NCBI RefSeq assembly: GCF_000019725.1
Contig: NC_010505.1
Span: forward strand, 2,793,001 to 2,857,000
Direction of reading: 5' to 3'
Source: Methylobacterium radiotolerans JCM 2831
GTDB taxonomy: Bacteria; Pseudomonadota; Alphaproteobacteria; Rhizobiales; Beijerinckiaceae
DNA: 64,000 bases
Part shown: one piece after another, positions 13,401 through 21,556 of the stretch
Layout of the letters: each line of letters opens with the position of its first letter
How positions within the stretch are numbered: position 1 is the first letter of the stretch
The notes under the pieces: generated by a model
What the model was told of the DNA's origin: nothing
Seen by the model: the letters and a program-made list of their open reading frames with translations, nothing else
The model's database searches: none
Position numbers and translations under genes: made by a program

Positions 13401-14342
13401 ATGACGAGATCTCGCACTCAGACCATCGACCCCATGAGCCCCCCGGTCGGCCGGGAGGGGCTGACCGTAGGTGTACCCGTACCGGTTGACGTTCGGGCAT
13501 TCTCGGACGCCGCGGAGCTTGAGGCCGACCCGATCTGGCAATCAGCGCCCATCACCAAGAAGGCTCGCCCGATGCTGTTGGCGCGCCCCTTCCGCGGAAT
13601 GCGCATCAGCCCGATCCTCACTGAGGGCGGCGACGCGCTGGTTCTGCAGTATACGGCGAACGACCCGAAGTTCGGCAGCGGCACCCTCGTCTCGAACACC
13701 CCGACACGGGAGATCATGCGGTGGCAGGACCGCATCCTCATCGTCTGGGCGAACCGCGTCGAGGTCATCCATCGCGGCCGGACCGTCGGCTTCGCCAAGC
13801 GGCGTGCGGTGGACGAGCCGGCCAAGGACCTGTTGGCACAGATCTACGCTGACGACGACAGGGCCCGCGAGGTGCGGAAACTCGTCGCGGTCGAGCGCGT
13901 CAGAGAGGCCCAGAACCGCCTGACCGTATCGGAAAGCGACCTTCGGACGGCCGTCGGGACGGTCAACAAAATGGCGCCGACCGACCCGGACTTCGACGTC
14001 GTCGCCGACCAGGTGATGGCGTATATCCGCCACATGGAGGTCGACCGCGAGATGCTCGGGGAGATCTGCGACCGCATCTCGGTTGAGCCCGGAATGCCGG
14101 ACGATGTCGCGGTCGAGATCCTGCGGCGGCGTCTCGAAGCGATGACGCCGGAGGTCTGGTGCGCTCTGGCTGGGGCGGCCGGCGCCGGTGCGTTCCAGCC
14201 GGTGTGGGTCGAGGCGCACGTCAACACGCTCTTGGAGGCGCCGGACGAGCCCCGCCTGGATGAGAGGGTCCGCCGAGCGGTCGAGATGGTCGATGCGCAT
14301 CGGGGCCACGCGAGCGCCGGAAATCCGGCGGAAGCGGATTGA
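13401..14342 (+). CDS. Uncharacterised 313-residue protein in the defence cluster
   Basis: The ATG at 13401 follows GGGAG by 5 nt. The N-terminal 150 residues appear beta-rich (LLARPFRGMRISPILTEGGD, ILIVWANRVEVIHRGRTVGF). The middle is charged and helical (VRKLVAVERVREAQNRLTVS, VMAYIRHMEVDREMLGEICD), and the end carries a SAGNPAEAD tail made by the dispersed palindrome. I see no catalytic motif or membrane segment. It lies between a Shedu nuclease and an Abi_C protein, so it may be a third defence gene, an anti-defence gene or a regulator of its neighbours. Confidence 0.65.
   Translation: MTRSRTQTIDPMSPPVGREGLTVGVPVPVDVRAFSDAAELEADPIWQSAPITKKARPMLLARPFRGMRISPILTEGGDALVLQYTANDPKFGSGTLVSNTPTREIMRWQDRILIVWANRVEVIHRGRTVGFAKRRAVDEPAKDLLAQIYADDDRAREVRKLVAVERVREAQNRLTVSESDLRTAVGTVNKMAPTDPDFDVVADQVMAYIRHMEVDREMLGEICDRISVEPGMPDDVAVEILRRRLEAMTPEVWCALAGAAGAGAFQPVWVEAHVNTLLEAPDEPRLDERVRRAVEMVDAHRGHASAGNPAEAD
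14317..14328 (+). repeat. Dispersed palindrome copy 6 (CCGGAAATCCGG)
   Basis: Perfect copy nine codons from the first base to the stop of the 13401 gene or fewer, read SAGNPAEAD at the extreme C-terminus. Confidence 0.8.
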
Positions 14343-14365
14343 TACTCGCTCCGTCGGCACCTGAG

Positions 14366-14381
14366 GTGCGCACGTGCGCAC
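14366..14381. promoter_or_regulatory. Perfect 16-bp palindrome upstream of the Abi gene
   Basis: GTGCGCACGTGCGCAC is fully self-complementary and lies 44 bp before the Abi_C start codon, in the 82-bp gap after the 13401 gene. It is a candidate operator, distinct in sequence from the one at 13276. Confidence 0.45.
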
Positions 14382-14424
14382 GCCGCGGCATGACGGTAGC
14401 CTGGGCCTGTAGTCAGGAGGCCCC

Positions 14425-15189
14425 ATGGACGACATGCCGGAGACGCTCATCGAGCGGGTCGCGATGATGGAGGGCATCCTCGTCGCGGCCGCGACCGGGG
14501 GCTCCCCCGACGGGCACGCCTACGAGATCCTCAGGCGCGAACTGCTCCACGACGACGAGGCCAAGGCGCTCCTGCCGGCGTTCGTCCGGACCTCCCGCAC
14601 GCTCGATGCATTCTGGCCGTACATCAAGGACCGCTACGGCCGGTACGCGGAGCGCCGGGCATTCATTCGCGAATCCTTCACGCCCCTGATGGACCACCTG
14701 GAGGGCCGCAACCGGTCCCCCGGCGACGCCGTGGTCAACGATGCGCTCGCCTCGTTCGATGCCGACGGCGTGCATGCGGTCTGGACCAAGGCCCTGGCGC
14801 GCCGGACTGCCGACCCCGAGGGCGCCATCACGGTCGCGCGCACCCTGCTGGAGGCGGTGTGCAAGCACATCCTCGACGGTCTCGGGATCGCCTACGCGCC
14901 CCGGGACGACCTGCCCAAGCTGTACGGCGCCGTCGCCCGCGGGTTGCGGCTCGCCCCGGACCAGCACCGGGAGGAGCCGATCCGTGCCATCCTCGGCGGG
15001 GCGATGACCCTGGTGAACGGGCTCGGCACGCTGCGGAACCGGTTCTCGGATGCGCACGCCGATGACCCGCCGACGGAGGAGCGGCCCCGGGTCCGGCCGT
15101 CGCCCCGGCACGCGAGCCTGGCCGTCAACGCCGCGGGCGCCATCGCGACCTTCCTCGTCGAGACCTACCAGGAACGCGGCAAGCCCTAG
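14425..15189 (+). CDS. Abortive-infection family protein with Abi_C domain
   Basis: A 254-residue protein with a strong AGGAGG ribosome site. The C-terminal third shows the Abi_C signature: LGGAMTLVNGLGTLRNRFSD, then SPRHASLAVNAAGAIATFLV. The middle (HAVWTKALARRTADPEGAIT, LEAVCKHILDGLGI) is also typical. Members are linked to abortive infection, where infected cells stop growing before the phage matures; the biochemical activity of most is unknown. It is the last gene of the element before the tRNA, and with Shedu it defines a defence cargo at the attachment end. Confidence 0.85.
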   Translation: MDDMPETLIERVAMMEGILVAAATGGSPDGHAYEILRRELLHDDEAKALLPAFVRTSRTLDAFWPYIKDRYGRYAERRAFIRESFTPLMDHLEGRNRSPGDAVVNDALASFDADGVHAVWTKALARRTADPEGAITVARTLLEAVCKHILDGLGIAYAPRDDLPKLYGAVARGLRLAPDQHREEPIRAILGGAMTLVNGLGTLRNRFSDAHADDPPTEERPRVRPSPRHASLAVNAAGAIATFLVETYQERGKP

Positions 15190-15195
15190 CCCGTG

Positions 15196-15251
15196 GGGGC
15201 AGGCACACTTTCGAGCCGGACGCCATCAAGTCACTTGATGTCCCCTGCCCC
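15196..15251. repeat. Nested inverted repeat between the Abi gene and the tRNA
   Basis: An outer pair GGGGCAGG / CCTGCCCC encloses a perfect inner pair CATCAAG / CTTGATG around TCA (15224-15240). It lies just after the Abi stop codon, so it may be its transcript end or part of the attachment region. The rest of 15252-15500 holds no gene that I can support. Confidence 0.5.
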
Positions 15252-15500
15252 GGGGTGTGGCCTGGAACAGGTCACGCGGCCGGTGGCACCCTCAATCCGT
15301 GACGCCTGAAGGGCCGGCCGCGAGCCGGTTTCCCGCGCCGCCGACCACCCTGCCGGAGATGGCCTCCGAGCGGGGCGTTTCCGCATGCCCCCGCCCAAAC
15401 ACCGCCCAAGGCAGAAAAGGCCGTCTGGGCCGCCCAAAGCGCCCTTCCGGCCTGAAGGCCGAAAAGCGTTATCCGCATTGAGGTTAGGAGGGGAAGTTCT

Positions 15501-15576
<76 letters not shown>

Positions 15577-15638
15577 GATCGCGTCTGCGACCGCCCGGTG
15601 GCCACCAAGTCCGTCCGGGGTGGCGGGCTGATACCAAC

Positions 15639-15675
15639 GCGGCCGGGGCCTGTCCAGCCCCGGCCGCAGCTTTTT
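15639..15675 (+). terminator. Strong intrinsic terminator between tRNA-Lys and leuA
   Basis: An 11-bp perfect stem GCGGCCGGGGC / GCCCCGGCCGC with a 7-nt loop is followed on the plus strand by AGCTTTTT. The T-run orientation stops rightward transcripts coming from the element through the tRNA. The stem alone may also help end the leftward leuA transcript, which stops just beside it. Confidence 0.75.
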
Positions 15676-15676
15676 C

Positions 15677-17242
15677 TCATTCCGCCGCCGCATGCTGTGC
15701 ATGCACGCGCACGGAATGGGCCGACAGCTTGTTCAGCGCCGAGAGATACGCCTTCGCGGACGCCACCAGCGTGTCCGGATCGGCGCCGCGCGCGGTGACG
15801 CTGCGCTCGCCGTCGCGCAGGCGCACCGAGACCTCCGCCTGCGCGTCCGTGCCGCCGGTCACGGCATGGACCTGGTAGAGCTCCAGCTGCGCCTGGTGCG
15901 GGACCAGCGCCGAGATCGCGTTGAACACCGCGTCCACCGGCCCGTTGCCGTCCGCCTCCTCGATCCGCGTGCCGGTCTCGTCGGCGATCCGCAAAGTCGC
16001 GCGCTGCGGGCCGCGGGTGCCGGCGATCACCGACAGGGAGACCAGCCGGATCCGGTCGTGGGCCGTGGCGAGGTTCTCGTCGACCAGCGCCTCGATGTCC
16101 TCGTCGTAGACGTGCTTCTTCCGGTCGGCCAAGGCCTTGAAGCGGTCGAAGGCGTCCTGGAACTGGTTGTCGGACAGGTGCAGGCCGAGATCCTCCAGCT
16201 TGGAGCGGAAGGCCGCCCGGCCGGAATGCTTGCCCATCACCAGGGAGGTCTTGGTCAGCCCGACCGAGGCGGGCGTCATGATCTCGTAGGTCTCGGCGTT
16301 CTTGAGCATGCCGTCCTGGTGGATGCCGCTCTCGTGCGCGAAGGCGTTGCGGCCGACGATCGCCTTGTTGAACTGCACCGGGAAGTTCGTGGCGTGGCTC
16401 ACGAGCTTCGAGGCGCGGGTCAGCATGGTCGATTCGACGCCGGTCTCGTAGGGCAGCACGTCCGCGCGGGTGCGCAGCGCCATCACGATCTCCTCGAGCG
16501 CGGCGTTGCCGGCCCGCTCGCCGATGCCGTTGATCGTGCACTCGACCTGCCGGGCGCCGCCCTCGATGCCCGCCAGGGAATTGGCGATCGCGAGGCCCAG
16601 GTCGTTGTGGCAATGGACCGAGAACACCGCCTTGTCGGCGTTCGGCACGCGCGCGCGGACGTTCGCGAACATGTCGCGGTACTCCGACGGCGTGGCGTAG
16701 CCGACCGTATCGGGGAGGTTGATCGTCGTGGCGCCGGCCTTGATCGCCGCCTCGACGCAGCGGCACAGGTAGTCGAGCGGCGTGCGGGTCGCGTCCATCG
16801 CCGACCACTCCACGTCCTCGACGAGGTCGCGGGCCTGGGCCACGGTCTTCAGGATGATCTCGACGACCTCGTCCTGGCTCTTGCGCATCTGGTGCGCGAG
16901 ATGGATCGGCGAGGTCGACACGAAGGTGTGGATCCGCGCGCGCTTGGCGTGGCGCACGGCCTCGCCGGCCCGGGCGATGTCGGCGGGGATGGCGCGGGCG
17001 AGGCCCGCGATGGTCGCGCGCTTGGTCCGGCGGGCGATCTCGGAGACCGCCTCGAAATCGCCGTTCGACGCGATGGGGAACCCGGCCTCGATGATGTCGA
17101 CGCCCATCGTGTCGAGCAACTCGGCCACCGCGAGCTTCTCGTCGAAGGTCATGGTGGCGCCGGGGCACTGCTCGCCGTCGCGCAGCGTGGTGTCGAAGAT
17201 CAGGATCCGGTCGCGGGCGGAGGCGGTGCTGGTCGTGGTCAT
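15677..17242 (-). CDS. leuA: 2-isopropylmalate synthase
   Basis: A 521-residue enzyme of the first committed step of leucine synthesis, condensing acetyl-CoA with 2-oxoisovalerate. The N-terminal catalytic barrel shows DTTLRDGEQCPGATM and the metal-binding HCHNDLGLA, with ESGIHQDGML further on. The C-terminal 130 residues match the leucine-sensing LeuA dimer domain (YQVHAVTGGTDAQAEVSVRL). I start at ATG 17242 because MTTTSTASARDRILIFD fits the family, rather than the longer frame from 17272. Expression is probably controlled by the leader peptide and attenuator just upstream. Confidence 0.95.
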   Translation of the reverse strand: MTTTSTASARDRILIFDTTLRDGEQCPGATMTFDEKLAVAELLDTMGVDIIEAGFPIASNGDFEAVSEIARRTKRATIAGLARAIPADIARAGEAVRHAKRARIHTFVSTSPIHLAHQMRKSQDEVVEIILKTVAQARDLVEDVEWSAMDATRTPLDYLCRCVEAAIKAGATTINLPDTVGYATPSEYRDMFANVRARVPNADKAVFSVHCHNDLGLAIANSLAGIEGGARQVECTINGIGERAGNAALEEIVMALRTRADVLPYETGVESTMLTRASKLVSHATNFPVQFNKAIVGRNAFAHESGIHQDGMLKNAETYEIMTPASVGLTKTSLVMGKHSGRAAFRSKLEDLGLHLSDNQFQDAFDRFKALADRKKHVYDEDIEALVDENLATAHDRIRLVSLSVIAGTRGPQRATLRIADETGTRIEEADGNGPVDAVFNAISALVPHQAQLELYQVHAVTGGTDAQAEVSVRLRDGERSVTARGADPDTLVASAKAYLSALNKLSAHSVRVHAQHAAAE

Positions 17243-17328
17243 GGCATTACCCTGTCGCGGGCCGCCCGGCACGGGATGGCGCGGCGCGGCGTGGTGCCCT
17301 CGCGGGCGGATTCGCGAATGAAAGAACT

Positions 17329-17369
17329 CCCCTGAAGGCCCAGGCGCGCGCCCGGACGGCCCTCAGGGG
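17329..17369 (-). terminator. Attenuator terminator upstream of leuA
   Basis: On the minus strand CCCCTGAGGGCC (17369-17358) pairs with GGCCTTCAGGGG (17340-17329) and is followed by AGTTCTTTCATT. The TGA stop of the leucine-rich leader peptide lies inside the first arm. A ribosome reaching the stop or stalling at the Leu codons would therefore change folding, the hallmark of transcription attenuation. Confidence 0.8.
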
Positions 17370-17473
17370 CGGGTAAGCAGGAGCGGAAGAAGGAGCCCGG
17401 AGCGGCGCGCACGGGACCGAAGCGCCGTAGAGGCGGCGCGGGCGGTCTCGGTCGCTGAGCCGGCTCTGGCCAA
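17363..17473 (-). CDS. leuL: Leucine leader peptide of the leuA attenuator
   Basis: The peptide ends SGLLLPLLLTRP, with six Leu codons in eight, immediately before a TGA that sits in the terminator arm. The best start is TTG 17473 (36 residues), preceded by AGGAG at normal distance; the frame is open further upstream, so the true start is not certain. When charged Leu-tRNA is scarce the ribosome would stall at the Leu run and prevent the terminator from forming, allowing leuA expression. Confidence 0.7.
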   Translation of the reverse strand: MARAGSATETARAASTALRSRARRSGLLLPLLLTRP

Positions 17474-17572
17474 GGCTCGTCTCTCCTGTCGGCGGCCCGC
17501 GCGGGACGGTCTCACGGCGCGGTGCCGCCCGTAGGTATCCCCGCAGCGGCCGGAACACAAGCGAGACCGGCG

Positions 17573-18451
17573 TCAGGACGCGCGGGCCGGGACGGTCGCG
17601 GCCGGCGGCGCCGCGAGGATCGCCGCCGCGAGATCGTCGTAGAACAGCATCTGCCCGGCGGCCCAGGCCTCGAATTCCGCCAGCAGCGTCGGATCGAGGG
17701 CTGTCAGGCGGCCGTCGGTGATCCGGATCCATCCCGCCGCCTCAGCCTCGCCGAGCAGATTGCCGATATGGGCCCGCGACACGTCCAGCCGCTCGGCGAG
17801 GCCGCGCAGGCTGAGCGAGACCGCCGCCGGCGCTCCGGGCACCGTGACGGCGTAGTGGGCCCCGACGAGGGCGGTGAGCAGCGGGTAGCCGCAGTCCCGA
17901 CCGGCGAACTTGAGCACCCGCGGGAACGGGGCGATGAGCGTGCCGTGCCGCAGCACGTGGGCGGCCGACCGGCGGACCAGTTCCCCGAGCCGGTCCGGGC
18001 CGTCGAGCGTCCCGGCGCGGCCGGGGTCGCGGCGCTCGACGGCGTCCATGGCGGCGACGAACAGGCGCCCGCTGCGCGCGATCTCGGTGACGAGGGCCGG
18101 CGCGGCCTGCAGGCATTTCACCCGCCCGTCGTCGCGGTCCGCCACCGCGGTGACGAAGCGTCCGGCCTTCAGTGCCGACACGAAGCCGGCCGTCTGCCGC
18201 GGGCTCGATCCCACCATGGCCTGCAGGGCCGTCAGGGTGGGGCGGGGGCCGCCGTGGTGACGCCACGCGTAGTCGTTGTGGATCAGCATGAACGAGACCA
18301 CGTAGCGCCCGATCTGGTTGAGCAGCTTGTGGCTGGGCCAAACTATCTGCGCCGGCTCGATCATGCCCCGGCAGTAACCGGCGACCGCCGGGCGGAAATC
18401 GCGCTCGGATCGAAGCAGAGCGATCCGATCCCGGAAATGATCGTCCAACAT
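17573..18451 (-). CDS. Putative winged-helix transcriptional regulator
   Basis: A 292-residue protein with two regions that look like winged helices. One is around residues 70-110 (PTLTALQAMVGSSPRQTAGF, then LKAGRFV), and one is around 215-255 (LSLRGLAERLDVSRAHIGNL, then EAEAAGWIRI), the latter a clear HTH with its wing. The layout resembles MarR-like regulators fused in tandem. It is divergent from the carbonic anhydrase gene, so it may regulate that gene. Target and ligand are unknown. Confidence 0.6.
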   Translation of the reverse strand: MLDDHFRDRIALLRSERDFRPAVAGYCRGMIEPAQIVWPSHKLLNQIGRYVVSFMLIHNDYAWRHHGGPRPTLTALQAMVGSSPRQTAGFVSALKAGRFVTAVADRDDGRVKCLQAAPALVTEIARSGRLFVAAMDAVERRDPGRAGTLDGPDRLGELVRRSAAHVLRHGTLIAPFPRVLKFAGRDCGYPLLTALVGAHYAVTVPGAPAAVSLSLRGLAERLDVSRAHIGNLLGEAEAAGWIRITDGRLTALDPTLLAEFEAWAAGQMLFYDDLAAAILAAPPAATVPARAS

Positions 18452-18624
18452 CCGTGCCCCGGTTCAGCCGGCTCCGGACCGGAGGGATGCCCCGCGCCCG
18501 GCCTCAGGTCCAGGATTTCCTGCAAAGTTTGGACTCTGTGGTGAAGAACGGGCCGATATACGACTCGCAGTGCTTGTCTCAGCGCTGCCGAAGCGAGCGG
18601 TCCGCCGGGCCTGGCCGGCGTCAG

Positions 18625-19362
18625 ATGCGAAGGGGACCGTCCACCGTGTGCGATCTGCATCGACCCTCTCTCTCCCGGCGCGGCCTGCTGGCGGCCGCGG
18701 CGGCCGGTACCGCGATGGGGGCTTCCGCCGGGATCCGGCGCGCCGAGGCGGCCCTCGACGGGGCGCGATCGAACGCCATCACGCCCGAGGCGGCCCTGAC
18801 GCGGCTGCGCGACGGCAACGGCCGCTACGTGGCCAACACGCCGGCGAATCGGGACTTCGCGGCCGGTCGCGCCGCGCGCGCCGCGGCGCAGTACCCGATC
18901 GCCTGCATCGTCGGCTGCGCCGACGCCCGGGTCGCCCCGGACTTCATCTTCGACCAGGGACCGGGCGATCTGTTCGTCGTCCGCGTCGCCGGCAACTTCG
19001 TCACCACCGACGGCCTCGCCAGCCTGGAATACGGCGTGTCGGTACTCGGGGCGCCGCTGATCCTCGTGCTCGGCCACTCCGATTGCGGGGCCGTGAAGGC
19101 GACGATCGACGTCATGAAGACCGACGCGACCCTTCCCGGTCATCTCCCCGTACTGATCGACGCGATTCGCCCGGCGGTGGACCTGGCCGAGAAGGCGCGG
19201 GCGCAGGATCCCCTGGCCGAGGCCATCGCCCAGAACGTTCGGCACAGTGTCCGGCGCCTGCAACAGGCCGGGCCCATCCTCGCGGAGGCCGTCGCCGCCG
19301 GGCGCGTGAAGGTCGTGGGCGGCTTCTACGACATCGGCACCGGCCGGGTCGCGATGCTCTGA
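18625..19362 (+). CDS. Exported beta-class carbonic anhydrase
   Basis: The enzyme interconverts CO2 and bicarbonate. Zinc ligands and the catalytic dyad are visible in VGCADARV (Cys, then Asp-Arg) and LGHSDCGAVKA (His and Cys). A twin-arginine signal SLSRRGLLAAAAAGTAMG at residues about 15-33 predicts folded export to the periplasm. I start at ATG 18625 (245 residues); GTG 18646, preceded by AAGGGG, would also keep the signal. The longer frame from 18454 adds unlikely sequence. The neighbouring divergent gene encodes a regulator. Confidence 0.88.
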   Translation: MRRGPSTVCDLHRPSLSRRGLLAAAAAGTAMGASAGIRRAEAALDGARSNAITPEAALTRLRDGNGRYVANTPANRDFAAGRAARAAAQYPIACIVGCADARVAPDFIFDQGPGDLFVVRVAGNFVTTDGLASLEYGVSVLGAPLILVLGHSDCGAVKATIDVMKTDATLPGHLPVLIDAIRPAVDLAEKARAQDPLAEAIAQNVRHSVRRLQQAGPILAEAVAAGRVKVVGGFYDIGTGRVAML

Positions 19363-19403
19363 TCGCGGGGGCGCGATCCCCCCGGTGCGCGGGCGGGCGC
19401 CCG

Positions 19404-19450
19404 GCCGATGCGGGACGCCGATGCGGGACGCCGATGCTGGACGCCGATGC
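19404..19450. repeat. 13-bp tandem repeat upstream of leuB
   Basis: The unit GCCGATGCGGGAC occurs three times (the third with one change) plus eight bases, between the carbonic anhydrase stop and leuB. Copy number could vary between strains. No function is evident. Confidence 0.75.
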
Positions 19451-19516
19451 TTGCCAATGACGGTGCAGCCTCGATAAAGCCCGCCGGCACGTCGAGACCG
19501 AACCCGCGAGACCGTC

Positions 19517-20626
19517 ATGGCCAGCTACAAGCTCCTCCTCCTCCCCGGCGACGGGATCGGCCCGGAGGTCGCCGGCGGCATGCAGGTGGTACTCGACACC
19601 CTCAAGGAGACCGGTCTCGCGACCTTCGAGACCGAGACCGACCTCGTCGGCGGCTGCGCCATCGACGCGCACGGCGTCCCGCTGGCGGACGCGACCCTGC
19701 AGCGCGCCAAGGACGCGGACGCGATCCTGCTCGGCGCGGTCGGCGGACCGAAATGGGCCGGCGTCGCCTACGAGAACCGCCCCGAGGCCGGCCTGCTGCG
19801 CCTGCGCAAGGAGCTGGACCTCTTCGCCAACCTGCGCCCGGCGATCTGCTACCCGGCCCTGGCCGAGGCCTCGGCGCTGAAGCGCGAGCTGGTCGAGGGG
19901 CTCGACATCATGATCGTCCGGGAGCTCACCGGCGGCGTCTATTTCGGCGAGCCGAAGGAGATCACCACGCTGGAGGACGGCTCCAAGCGGGCGGTCGACA
20001 CCCAGGTCTACACGACGGCCGAGATCGAGCGGATCGCCCACGTGGCCTTCGACCTCGCGGGCAAGCGCTCGGGCCGGGTCGCCTCGGCCGAGAAGCACAA
20101 CGTGATGAAGTCGGGCGTCCTCTGGAAGGAGGTCGTCACCAGGGTGCACGCCGAGCACTACGCCGACCTGCAGCTGGAGCACATCCTGGCCGATAACTGC
20201 GCCATGCAGCTGGTGCGCCGGCCGAAGCAGTTCGACGTGCTGGTGACCGACAACCTGTTCGGCGACGTGCTCTCCGACATCGCCGCCATGCTCACCGGCT
20301 CCCTCGGCATGCTGCCCTCGGCCTCCCTCGGGGCGGTCGACGCGAGCGGCCTGCGGCGGGCGCTCTACGAGCCGGTCCACGGCTCGGCCCCCGACATCGC
20401 CGGCCAGGACAAGGCCAACCCGATCGCCATGATCGGCTCGCTCGCCATGTGCCTGCGCTACTCCTTCGGCCTCGGCGACGCCGCCGACGCCCTCGACGGC
20501 GCCATCACCGACGCCCTCGCGGGCGGCGCGCGCACCGCCGACATCGCCGGCGCCGGTGTCAACCCGATGGGCACGCGCGCCATGGCCAGCGCCGTGGCGG
20601 ACGCGCTCCGCGCCCGGGTCGGCTGA
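19517..20626 (+). CDS. leuB: 3-isopropylmalate dehydrogenase
   Basis: A 369-residue, NAD-dependent enzyme that oxidises and decarboxylates 3-isopropylmalate in leucine synthesis. Family motifs include [12 protein letters not shown] at the start, [22 protein letters not shown], the metal-binding [16 protein letters not shown], and [18 protein letters not shown] near the C-terminus. Length is normal. leuA lies close by on the other strand; leuCD are not in the window. Confidence 0.96.
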   Translation: MASYKLLLLPGDGIGPEVAGGMQVVLDTLKETGLATFETETDLVGGCAIDAHGVPLADATLQRAKDADAILLGAVGGPKWAGVAYENRPEAGLLRLRKELDLFANLRPAICYPALAEASALKRELVEGLDIMIVRELTGGVYFGEPKEITTLEDGSKRAVDTQVYTTAEIERIAHVAFDLAGKRSGRVASAEKHNVMKSGVLWKEVVTRVHAEHYADLQLEHILADNCAMQLVRRPKQFDVLVTDNLFGDVLSDIAAMLTGSLGMLPSASLGAVDASGLRRALYEPVHGSAPDIAGQDKANPIAMIGSLAMCLRYSFGLGDAADALDGAITDALAGGARTADIAGAGVNPMGTRAMASAVADALRARVG

Positions 20627-20739
20627 GACACCCCTTCGGCGCGTCGCAGCACCGGGTCCGATCCCCAGCCGCCTGTTTCGACGCATGGCGGTCGGGCGCG
20701 ACCTTCGCTATGACGCGCCCATCGAGGATTGGGAGCGTC

Positions 20740-21525
20740 ATGAAGGCCGGAGACGGGGCGTCTGAGCGCGCGAGCGCGGATTTCGGCTTCGAGCGCGTGG
20801 CGCTCGACGAGAAGCAGGGGCGCGTCGACAGCGTCTTCCACTCGGTCGCCCGCCGCTACGACATCATGAACGACCTGATGTCGGCAGGCCTGCACCGGGC
20901 CTGGAAGGCGCAGCTCGTCTCGATGCTGCGACCGCCGCAGAACCGCGCCTTCGCGCATCTCGACGTCGCCGGCGGGACCGGCGACGTGGCGTTCCGCGTG
21001 CTGGCCGCCGGCGGTCCGCGCACCCGCGTCACCGTCCTCGACATCAACGAGTCGATGCTGCGGGTCGGCGCCGAGCGGGCGCGGGAGCGCAGGGTCGACG
21101 AGGCCGGCGACCGGATCGCCTTCGTGACCGGCAACGCCGAGGCCCTGCCGCTGCCCGACGCGTCCTTCGACGCCTACACGATCGCCTTCGGCATCCGGAA
21201 CGTGCCGCGGATCGAGACGGCCCTCGCCGAGGCGCGGCGCGTGCTGAAGCCCGGCGGGCGCTTCCTCTGCCTGGAATTCTCCGCCGTCGACATCCCGCTG
21301 CTCGACCGCATCTACGACGCCTACTCGTTCAACGTGATCCCGCGCATCGGCGCCCGGGTGGCCGGGGACGCCGAGTCCTACCGCTACCTCGTGGAGTCGA
21401 TCCGGAAGTTCCCGACCCGCGGCGCCTTCGCGGGCATGATCGAGCGCGCGGGCTTCCGGCACGTCACCGACCGGGCGCTCACGGGCGGGATCGTGGCGAT
21501 CCATTCGGGCTGGAAGGTCTCTTGA
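20740..21525 (+). CDS. ubiE: Ubiquinone biosynthesis C-methyltransferase
   Basis: A 261-residue SAM-dependent methyltransferase that methylates the benzoquinol ring. The SAM-binding motif is [14 protein letters not shown]. The UbiE signatures [20 protein letters not shown] and [20 protein letters not shown] are clear, and it ends [13 protein letters not shown] as is typical. I start at ATG 20740, preceded by GGGAG; a further in-frame ATG at 20710 has no ribosome site. ubiB follows after 31 nt, the standard alphaproteobacterial pair. Confidence 0.95.
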   Translation: MKAGDGASERASADFGFERVALDEKQGRVDSVFHSVARRYDIMNDLMSAGLHRAWKAQLVSMLRPPQNRAFAHLDVAGGTGDVAFRVLAAGGPRTRVTVLDINESMLRVGAERARERRVDEAGDRIAFVTGNAEALPLPDASFDAYTIAFGIRNVPRIETALAEARRVLKPGGRFLCLEFSAVDIPLLDRIYDAYSFNVIPRIGARVAGDAESYRYLVESIRKFPTRGAFAGMIERAGFRHVTDRALTGGIVAIHSGWKVS

Positions 21526-21556
21526 GCGCCCCCGCGCGCGACGGGAGCCAGCACCG

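Larger units (their letters stand above)
1..15500. mobile_element. Right portion of an integrated prophage or phage-derived element next to tRNA-Lys
   Basis: The stretch holds phage lysis genes (holin candidate, GH24 endolysin, spanin-like pair), a Rha/KilAC antirepressor, chains of tiny genes overlapping by GTGA or ATGA, and many proteins without recognisable function. It stops at the 3' end of a minus-strand tRNA-Lys gene, beyond which all genes are housekeeping genes. A tRNA 3' end facing the element is the classic attachment-site arrangement. No integrase, terminase, portal or capsid gene is visible, so the element continues left of the window. The exact att core cannot be fixed because the second copy would lie outside. 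Confidence 0.8.

Noticed and set aside
15692..17335. 547-residue open frame opposite leuA
   Set aside because: It is the antisense shadow of a strongly conserved enzyme gene.
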